Shown one piece after another: positions 56,640-64,000 of a stretch of 64,000 bases of DNA. The translations under genes and the position numbers were made by a program. The DNA lies in NCBI GenBank assembly GCA_025175895.1, contig CM045991.1, positions 78,913,174 through 78,977,173 on the forward strand, written 5' to 3'. Within the stretch, counting starts at the first letter, position 1, and the number at the start of each line of letters is the position of its first letter. This stretch comes from Wurfbainia villosa. Lineage: Eukaryota > Streptophyta > Magnoliopsida > Zingiberales > Zingiberaceae. Below the pieces are notes generated by a model. It saw only the letters and a list, made by a program, of their open reading frames with translations. It made no database searches and was not told the DNA's origin.

Positions 56640-58671
56640 TGTAAGATCGAGATGCTCCAAGAGAGGGGGTGAATCTCGGAAATTATAATTTTCTGAAGAT
56701 TTTAAAAACTTATTTTATATTATCAATTAGAGTATGAAGCGGAAATGAAATCAAGGAGCAATCTATTTACTTGGTTCACACCCCTAACAGGGTTGCTACT
56801 TCAAGGCCCGTAGCTCTTTCAAGAGCTACCTCGATGGATAATCACTATATACCCTCTGACTCGAGAACTCTCGACTTCGGAGGGATTCACTTTTTACAAA
56901 TAATAAGAGATAGGTAACACTCTACCTTCTCTTTTGAAATTAAGTACACAAAGAAAAAATAAATACAAACAAAATTAGAGCTAAGTTATACCGACACTAA
57001 TTGAAATATGGAGGTAGGCACGGAGTGTCGGATGTGCGTCTTTGCGAGGAATTAAAGCTCTAGTGGACGAGAATGAATTTTTGCAACACTTCGACATAGT
57101 AGTAGTGTTCTCCTTGGAGCTGGTCGAGCACTTATTTTATAACGCTTTTTCAGTTGACTGGAATGACATCCAGTCGACTCCACATCAGCCCGTCGATACG
57201 GAACTTCTGGTCTTCCAGTTGATTGAAAACTCCCCAGTCGACTCCAGGTCACCTAGCTCTGCATCGAAAAGTGGCTCTCCAGTCGACTGAACCTCCCCCA
57301 GTTGACTGAAACTCTTTCCATCTACGATGTCATATCTTCGATCGATCACCAGCTAATCCTGCCAAGTGTGCATCCAGTCGACTAAACTAAACTGAGTCGA
57401 CTGAACTTCAGTCGACTGGAATCCATTCAGTCGACTGATCCTTGCGAAACAAGATTAGCACAAATAGATAATACAACATAGGACAGTAGTAGTAATACTG
57501 CTTGATCTCGACTTCTATGTCCCACGCAGACTATCCGTCGGATCGACGCCTAGCTTTGTCCCCCTACAGAGGACTCAGCCTCACCTCTCCACTCGAGGCT
57601 TACCTGTTGGCTACCTGCCATACTTACCATTCTTGACATCCGATCTGACCCACCAGGGCTTCCACCAGCTGTCTAGTCTACCTGACCCAGCTAGACTTTT
57701 TGTCGATTGTCTGGTCTCCTGACCCAACCGGTCTTCATGCTAAATGTCTGGTCCACACTGTTGATGCCTATAAGAATCCACATATCTCCATAATGGTATG
57801 ATATTGTCCACTTTGGGCCTAAGCCCTCATGGTTTTATTTTTGAATTTTACCCAAAAGGTCTCATACCAATGGAGATATCTTTTCATCTTATAAGCACAT
57901 GATTTTTTCCATGTCTTACTAATGTGGGACTTTGATTGTATTCCCAATACTCCAATAATTCCCCCTCTCAAACGAAGGACCATATTGACCCCCCCTCAAG
58001 CCTATCCGTCCTCGAAGGACATCCTCTTCTTGATGTCTGATCCTCAACCCACCAAGACTTCCTGCCAACTGTCTAGTCCTTTTGACCCAGCTGGACTTCC
58101 TGCCAGTTCTCCAGCCCTTCTGGCCCAACTGGACTTCCTTCCAGTTGTTCGGTCCTCCCGACCCAACTGGACTTTCTGTGTGGTGTCTGGTTCTCTTGAT
58201 CTAGACATGGGATCTCAACTTCCTCCGTTCAAGGTTCATGGCTTGACATGGACCATGACTCTGATACCAATTGTTGGTGCATATAAGAATCTACATATCT
58301 CTACAATAGTATGATATTGTCCACTTTGGGCCTAAGCTCTCATGGTTTTATTTTTGGACTTTACCCAAAAGGCCTCATACCAATGAAGATATCTTTTCAT
58401 CTTATAAGCACATGATCTTTTCCATATCTTACCAATGTGGGACTTTGATTGTATTCCCAATACTCCAACACACACGGACCAAATGGACTTCATGCTTGGT
58501 GTCCGATCCTCCTGATTTGTTAAGTCATCTGCTTAGTATCCGATCAACACGACCTACTAGGACTTCCTGTTATGTCTACTCACTTAACATTGATATTAGA
58601 ACACAAGTAAATCTTAACTTTAACTATGGTTCATACATCAAAACCAAGGAGTGATGCTCTCTGCATCAACA
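56640..58671 (-). repeat. SIR4 5' LTR (2032 bp, enlarged by a TRIM)
   Basis: Pairs with 42709-44027. Subtracting the TRIM and one target copy (717 bp) leaves 1315 bp, the size of its partner. Confidence 0.93.
57759..58470 (-). mobile_element. TRIM1: terminal-repeat retrotransposon in miniature (712 bp)
   Basis: Two 199-bp LTRs (57759-57957 and 58272-58470) flank a 314-bp centre. Target duplication CACAC (57754-57758; 58471-58475). On the minus strand a PBS TTGGTATCAGAGT (58258-58270) follows the 5' LTR and a polypurine tract GAGAGGGGGAAT (57958-57969) precedes the 3' LTR. It has no coding capacity and must have moved with enzymes from another element. Part of the centre (58030-58200) resembles the GACCCAACTGGACTT repeats of the surrounding SIR4 LTR. 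Confidence 0.95.
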
Positions 58672-58676
58672 GTCTA

Positions 58677-59487
58677 CATATAAAGACAGAGTGCTAAAGC
58701 GGTTTAGCATGTCTAAATCCAAGAAAGGTTATATACTCATGCGACATGGGATTCACCTTTCAAAGTTTATGTGTCCCTACACAGAAGATGAGAGGATTTG
58801 CATGAATAAGATTCCTTATGCTTCTGCAATATGATCTATTATGTATGTTATGTTATGTACAAGGGCCGACATATCATATGTTCTGAGTGTCACGAGAAGA
58901 TACCAGTCTGATCCAGGAATGAATCATTGGGTGGCTATCAAGGCAATCCTTAAGTACTTGAGAAGAACTAAGGATATGTTTTTGGTATATGGAGAAGGTG
59001 ATATGGTTACACGCGGGTATACGAATGTCAGCTTCCAGACCGACAAGGATGACTTTAAGTCACAATCTGGGTACATATTCACATTGAATGGTAGCGCAGT
59101 GAGTTGGAAAAGTTCCAAATAAGAACAGTTACTGATTCTACCATGGAGGTAGAATACATTGCAGCTTCTAAAGCAACAAAGAAGGCAGTTTGGATCAAGA
59201 AGTTCATCTCCGAACTTGGAGTGGTTTCGTCCATTGTTGAAGCATTACTAGTTTACTGCGACAACACTAGAGCAATCACACAGGCAAAGGAACCCATGTC
59301 TCACCAACTATTCAAATACGTGCTTCGGCGATATCATCTGATCAGAAAAATCATCAGTAGGAAAGAAATACAAATCGAGAAGATTCCTAAAGAAAGGAAC
59401 CTAGTGGATCCTTTGACAAAGGCTCTATCACAAAGTAAGTTTAAGAGTCATGTCAAGAACTATGTTATTGGATACCATAGCGATTGA
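58677..59487 (+). pseudogene. COP2 RT end and RNase H
   Basis: Resumes the RT connection region (KDRVLKRFSMSKSKKGYIL), NKIPYASAI followed by a TGA, then MLCTRADISYV, HWVAIKAILKYLRRTKD, and the RNase H motifs GYTNVSFQTDKDD, SGYIFTLNG, SWKSSK. A frameshift near 59118 moves the frame to DSTMEVEYIAASKA, VYCDNTRA and NLVDPLTKALSQ, ending at 59487. Several catalytic positions are kept but the TDSDF-type Asp motif is changed. Confidence 0.9.
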
Positions 59488-59507
59488 CTTTAGGGCAAGT
59501 GAGAGTC

Positions 59508-61445
59508 TGTTATATTTGAGAGATGTCCTAAGGCTATCGCCTTATGGTTGAACTATTTATTTGATAAATAAAGATTTACTATTTGAGTGCACATGTCATA
59601 TGTGTTTGATTGGATCTTAAACTCATTTATTGAATGTCCACGATATGATTCATAGCATGAGAGAACTTGTGATTGGATCACAACTAGTGAGTATCTCTAC
59701 ATATGTAATTATGAATGGATTGAAATAATCCCTAGTCGATGAATTGATGAGTTCGGACATCATCAATTATGGGAGACTAGCACGGGTTATACTCCTTCAT
59801 TTATCCAAGCAGTTGCTCCTCACTGGCTGGATACATTGAGATGCCGAGAGTTAAACGTGGATGCTAGTTATGGTAACTAGTTCATTGGAGTGATATACTG
59901 TAAGACTTCACATGATTTTCTGCATATAAGATATGTTAGTGAAGCTCTTATTGTAGCTCGAGTGCGAGTTTCCTTCAACTTGAGGTATTCAAGTCATCTT
60001 GGTCATGGAGACTTATACTTTGACATCTTAGTCGATACATCTCTACGGAGATGCGGGTACGGGATGATTAGGTATAAGTCGAAGTGTCCGAAGGCGATTG
60101 AATATCCAATAAAGTATTCACCACTCCTTATAAGGAGATGTATACCCTATGACCACTCATCAGGATTGTTACTCAAAGTCTTTGGCTAAAGCATTGCATG
60201 TTAAGAGTATGATACTCTTGAATACATGTCGAAGTAATTAGAATCCACTGGATGAGGAAGTAACACTTGGGCTAGGTGTGACGTAGTTATCCTAGTGGGC
60301 ACTGACACATAGACTATGTCCTGAACCAAGTGGATATAAGATGAGTGAAAGGAACAAGACATGATTTACTGTAGCTGCTGAAGGGTTCAAAAATGATTCC
60401 GAGATCAATCGTTGATTTTTTGATTAATTGTGGATCATGATGTACTACTAGGTGTCACTCATGATCGTTCCATAATTAATGGTTACATGCACTATGAATC
60501 CTTCAAAGAGACTTAAAACGAGTTTAAGAATTGGATTCTCAAGATCGAGAGAGATCAAGTTTGGTTGGACCAAACACATGATAAATTTGGAAATATTTGT
60601 CATGTCAGAAACGCGAAAGGAGCACGTCTTAAGAAGATGGGTTGGGCCTTAAAAGGTTTAATTATAAACCAAACATATTTGGGTTTAATTAAAAGGACCC
60701 TCTTTTAATTAAGGGTCCAATTAGGTTTTAATGGATGAGATTAAGCCTTAATGGTTATGGGCTTAGGGATTTGATCCACTAACCTATAACCCATTATGAT
60801 TAGTGCCTATATAAAAGGTTATAAAGGCTAAACCTAATGAATAGAAGTCCTTAAGGCCCTCTTCCTCATCCTAGCCGAACCTAGGAGAATTAGGATTTGG
60901 TGTTCCGCCAGCCATCAAGGAAACAAGGGTTGTTTCTACCTCTTTAGAGGTCGACCACTCTAGGTTTTATGGCTTTTATTATTGCTTATTGAAGCTTCAA
61001 AAACAATGGCTAATCCCAACATGAATCGACAACCTTACGAAGGTTGTTCAAGGACTCGTTTGTGTAGCAAAATGAGTCGGCGATTGCTCTTCGATCACTC
61101 GACCTTCTTGCTTCATCTAGTAAAAAAGAGAAGGTCAAACTCGTGGCTTTGAGAAGTCGTCCCTTCAAATATTCGGTGTTGATACAAGTAGAGATGAAGC
61201 TCTGCGAGCGTCGTACGGTTGATGCCCTTCCGACTCGCCATCATCCGAAAGGTATACCTAGAGTAAAATTTATTTTATTCTTGTTGTATGTAAAATTTTA
61301 TTTGGCGGATATGTCCGCACATGTTGTAATCATGCATGCGTTGGTGTGAATGTTGTAATAATTTAAGAAATTATTATGTTTTTTTTCCGCTTCGTTCATT
61401 TGTGAAACGACAAAAGCACATCTATGCATCGGCCGTAACCCAACA
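59508..61445 (+). repeat. COP2 3' LTR (about 1938 bp)
   Basis: Starts TGTTATATTTGAG after the purine run GGGCAAGTGAGAG and ends at or near CCCAACA. A TATA-like CCTATATAAAAGG is at 60806-60818. The right border is inferred because the next sequence is a truncated LTR of SIR6; no second COP2 LTR is available for comparison. Confidence 0.75.
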
Positions 61446-62475
61446 TCGACTTCTAAGGCTACATACCCGATCGAGCTCAATCGACTTCTTGACTCGATCG
61501 GTGATCGGTCCAAAACACTTGACTAGTCGACTGGTCTATAACCCCAGTTGACTGATGAAACTTAAACATGAGGTTTACCCCAAGTATGATCCCCTCATAC
61601 TTGCTAGACCACCCTTAGCCTATACCAAAACCTTCTAGCCACCTCCATCAGCCTCATGCCTATTGGATCCCTCCAAGTCATCCATGACTTGTTCTTCCAT
61701 ATGTTAGCCTTTAAGTGCTTCTATTGGCTATTGTCATTTTAATCGGATCTACATTGCCAAGGTGCATTTGGGTTTATGCTGCCAAGACACACGCTTGGAC
61801 TTTACGCTGTCAAACATTGGACTTATGTTGCCAAGACTACAACTTGGACTTTATGCCACTAATATCACACCCTTGGACTTCGCTTGCCAACTCCATGTTG
61901 GACTTTTCAATTGCCAAGACTCATGCTTGGACTTTCCATGCCAAGTACCTATGCTTGGATTTTCCAATTGCCAAAACCCATGCTTGAATTTTCCAATTGC
62001 CAAGACCCATGCTTGGACTTTCCATGCCAAGACTCAAGACTTGGACTTTACCATTGCCAAGACTCATGCTTGGACTTTCCATGTCAAGTACTCATGACTT
62101 GGACTTTACCATTGTCAAGACTCATGCTTAGACTTTCCATGTCAAGTACACAAGACTTGGACTTTCCATGACAATCACATTGTCATACGTTTTGTCGAAT
62201 ATCAATGACAATCACATTGTCATACATTATGTTGAACATCAAAATAATTCTCCAGTCAAACTCGAGTCTGGTCAATCATGACTTGGGCCAATTGCACCAA
62301 CAATCTCCCCCTTTTTGATGTTTGACAAAACCTTTGAGTTAGACCACCTAACTCAAACCATCAAATTTTCAATTCTCTCTCTTTTTAACATACATCAAAA
62401 GGGCTCTTCCCAAGGGTATCAATGTCTCATATCCCAATGAGATCTTACATTCTCCTCCTTTGTCTAAACACATTT
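61446..62475 (-). mobile_element. SIR6: remnant of a minus-strand Sirevirus-like element
   Basis: A partial 3' LTR (61446-62302, ending GCACCAACA) followed by the polypurine tract (TCAAAAAGGGGGAGAT on the minus strand, 62303-62318) and about 155 bp of internal sequence. The LTR contains the hairpin array CTTGGACTT...TGCCAAG (61755-62165). Its left part is missing and its right part is cut by SIR7. Confidence 0.82.
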
Positions 62476-63550
62476 TGTTGGTGCAGGGGCACCAGATAAT
62501 CGAACCTGTGTTTTGATTATGGCAAAGACACAAAGTTAAGTTTACATCGTTATCTCACGAGCTAAATTGAGTGTGCAGAAAAGTACTAAAGCTGGAGTTG
62601 AAGGCTAGCGACACCCGGAGGAAGCCGCGGTGGTCGGGCGACACTCGAGTGACTTCGGAGGGAGCCGAAGGAATCGAGTGGAAGGCCAGAAGCGAGAGCT
62701 ACAAGGTAAGTATCGAGGTAAGCTCATGTGAGTGAGAGATGGTAAGGTCGTATTCTCTGTACGGGGATGACCGTAGGCGGCGATCCGACTAAGACTTCCT
62801 GTGGAAGGTCTAGGTCGAGATCGGACGGTTAGAAATCATCGCATTTACCATTTTCTGTGCTAACCTCTTACTACAGGAAAGTGGCCAGGCTGGCAGTTGA
62901 CTGTTGGACATTGGGCAGTCGACTGATGCTCATCAGTCGACTGATGGGAGGCATCAGTCGACTGATGGCGACGAATCAGCCTTTGCACTAGGTCAAAATG
63001 GATAACGTTTGACGTGGCCACTTCGCGATAAAATTTGGTGCCACTTCATGATCTGTTCCAAAAGATTAGGAGACATATTCTGAGGACAAACTCTATAAAA
63101 GGTGGGGAGGATTTCCAACCCAAAGAATCATCAAGATTATTCTTAAGTGCTCCTACAACGCTAAAGCTCCAACACCGTCATAACACCGACGCGACACCAA
63201 GCTTTTCACCTTCTTCGTCAGCAGCAGTAACAAGTAACATATTTTATTATTGTATTCTTTGTTTTTATTCGTAACGAGGTGAGGTAGGCTTGTTGCCTCA
63301 TCCTCGTACTTTCGGTTTTGTGATCGTTCTCTCCTACCTCCAACGAGGAGGAGACGTTATAGTGTTTTGCCCTCCATACGCGGTCTAGGACCGTTAAGGC
63401 CTTGGAGTAGCAACCGCTGGATTGTGAATCAAGTAAAAATAAATGTGTCTTTTTATTTTTCCACTGTGCGTACTCATGTATCGAACGAACGAACGAAAAG
63501 ATTTACGCTCGCTATTCACCCCTCCTCTAGCGACGCTTCTCGATCCAACA
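62476..63550 (+). repeat. SIR7 5' LTR (1075 bp)
   Basis: TGTTGGTGCAGGGGC...GATCCAACA. CAGTCGACTGATG palindromes at 62900-62970, TATA-like ACTCTATAAAAGG at 63091-63103, and the usual ATTCACC...CTAGCGACG near the end. Confidence 0.9.
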
Positions 63551-63552
63551 AT

Positions 63553-63564
63553 TGGTATCAGAGT
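63553..63564 (+). other. SIR7 primer-binding site
   Basis: TGGTATCAGAGT, two bases after the LTR; initiator tRNA-Met type. Confidence 0.93.
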
Positions 63565-64000
63565 GGGGGCGCTAAGATTTGGTGAAACCACCAATCTAGC
63601 ACTTTTTGGTTTTCTTTTTGTATTTTTTGATTCATTTTTTTTAGGTTTTTTCTTCCCGCGCTACTAATCCAAGACGAAGTCTTGGTACCTTTCTTTTGGT
63701 TGTGTGTTTGCAAGTATTCTCTTTTGGAGTAGTCGACGGTAAAACGACCATATCTTTTCGCACAAGTGGAATCACAAAACGATCTACCTACCAAATCGAA
63801 GCTCTCTGAGAGATCTACACTTCTTATAAAGGTTTACCCTCGTAACAAGCTGTTTCCATCCCCAAAAATCAACGTCTAGTACCATTTCGGGGACATCGAA
63901 GGTCGTAAGTTTCTAGTTTTTGTTAGTTTCTTGTTCTTTTTATTTATTTCTATTTATTTCCTAGTTTTTGTTAGTTTTTTATTATTTTGTGTGCAAGGTT
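63565..64000 (+). other. SIR7 leader
   Basis: T-rich sequence with repeated CTAGTTTTTGTTAG units at the end; no gag frame recognised before the window stops. Confidence 0.6.

Larger units (their letters stand above)
42709..58671 (-). mobile_element. SIR4: Sirevirus-like element with gag and a Transposase_32-like ORF, no pol
   Basis: Minus-strand order: 5' LTR (58671-56640, holding a TRIM), PBS, repeat-rich leader, gag (55960-54658), non-coding spacer, Transposase_32-like ORF (53155-52324 and 45573-45252, split by SIR5), multi-polypurine region, 3' LTR (44027-42709). Flanked by GTCTA. No protease, integrase, RT or RNase H motif is seen between gag and the second ORF. Without its two insertions it is about 8.5 kb. 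Confidence 0.92.
42398..61445 (+). mobile_element. COP2: old Copia element, 3' part, split by SIR4
   Basis: An RT fragment (42398-42708), then SIR4, then RT/RNase H (58677-59487) and a 3' LTR (59508-61445). The left part is cut by SIR1. Domain order and LTR length (about 1.9 kb) resemble COP1 but the sequence is clearly different. It is the oldest layer of the right half because everything else sits inside it. Confidence 0.85.
62476..64000 (+). mobile_element. SIR7: 5' end of a plus-strand Sirevirus-like element
   Basis: Complete 5' LTR, PBS and about 435 bp of leader before the window ends. The left flank is CATTT, which should reappear beyond the off-window 3' LTR. The LTR family differs from the other SIR elements. 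Confidence 0.85.

Noticed and set aside
57759..58470. Cassandra-type TRIM with a 5S rRNA-like domain
   Set aside because: I see no 5S promoter boxes in the 199-bp LTR; it is a TRIM but not supported as Cassandra.
59890..60189. 99-codon ORF in the COP2 LTR
   Set aside because: Lies entirely within the LTR U3 region with no family resemblance.
1..64000. Host plant genes or a cellular pathway
   Set aside because: Every long ORF is a gag, pol or transposon ORF, or lies in an LTR or repeat. No exon-intron gene with a non-transposon domain was recognised.

Overview
This window is plant nuclear DNA, and all 64 kb reads as transposable elements; I see no host gene. The lineages present (Copia of two kinds including Sireviruses, an Athila-like Gypsy, a TRIM and a Mutator-type MITE), the low GC content and the deep nesting suggest a large, repeat-rich angiosperm genome, perhaps a monocot. 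The species cannot be named from sequence alone. Element names below (COP, SIR, GYP, TRIM, MITE) are local labels. LAYOUT. 1-6035: right part of Copia element COP1a. 6036-9361: 3' half of a gag-only Sirevirus-like element (SIR1 copy a) carrying a MULE-type MITE. 9362-10466: truncated Gypsy LTR (GYP1 copy a). 10467-10996: fragment of another Sirevirus-like LTR. 10997-13654: 5' half of a minus-strand gag-only element (SIR2) sitting in the 5' LTR of SIR1. 13655-42397: SIR1 copy b (plus), interrupted twice: by the complete Copia element COP1b (14866-23257, TSD CCAAT) inside its gag, and by GYP1 (26580-40916) inside its 3' LTR. GYP1 is itself split by the near-complete minus-strand Sirevirus SIR3 (28153-36463, TSD ATTTT). 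42398-61445: COP2, an old Copia RT/RNase H fragment plus 3' LTR. It is split by SIR4 (42709-58671, minus, TSD GTCTA), which contains SIR5 (45574-52323, minus, TSD AGGGC) and a TRIM (57759-58470, TSD CACAC). 61446-62475: end of another minus Sirevirus-like element (SIR6). 62476-64000: 5' LTR and start of a plus Sirevirus-like element (SIR7). DUPLICATION. Bases 1-10466 repeat 17169-27672 in the same order, with identical nested junctions and TSDs. The simplest reading is a tandem duplication of about 17.2 kb with its junction at 10466/10467; the left copy runs off the window. HOW THE PARTS WORK. SIR3 is the only element with a recognisable full set of gag, protease, DD35E integrase, RT and RNase H, and it has several stop codons. 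COP1a/b have a full but frameshifted gag-pol. SIR1, SIR2 and SIR5 carry only a two-zinc-knuckle gag. SIR4 carries a knuckle-less gag plus a Transposase_32-like ORF and no pol. GYP1 has two degenerate ORFs and no pol. These could only have moved using enzymes supplied in trans, which is inference. BEST LEADS: the SIR4 gag + Transposase_32 architecture; the gag-only family; the LTRs built from ATCAGTCGACTGAT palindromes and CCAAG/CTTGG hairpin arrays; and copy-to-copy differences that cluster at CAG/CTG/CCGG sites, which may be assembly error at methylated CHG.
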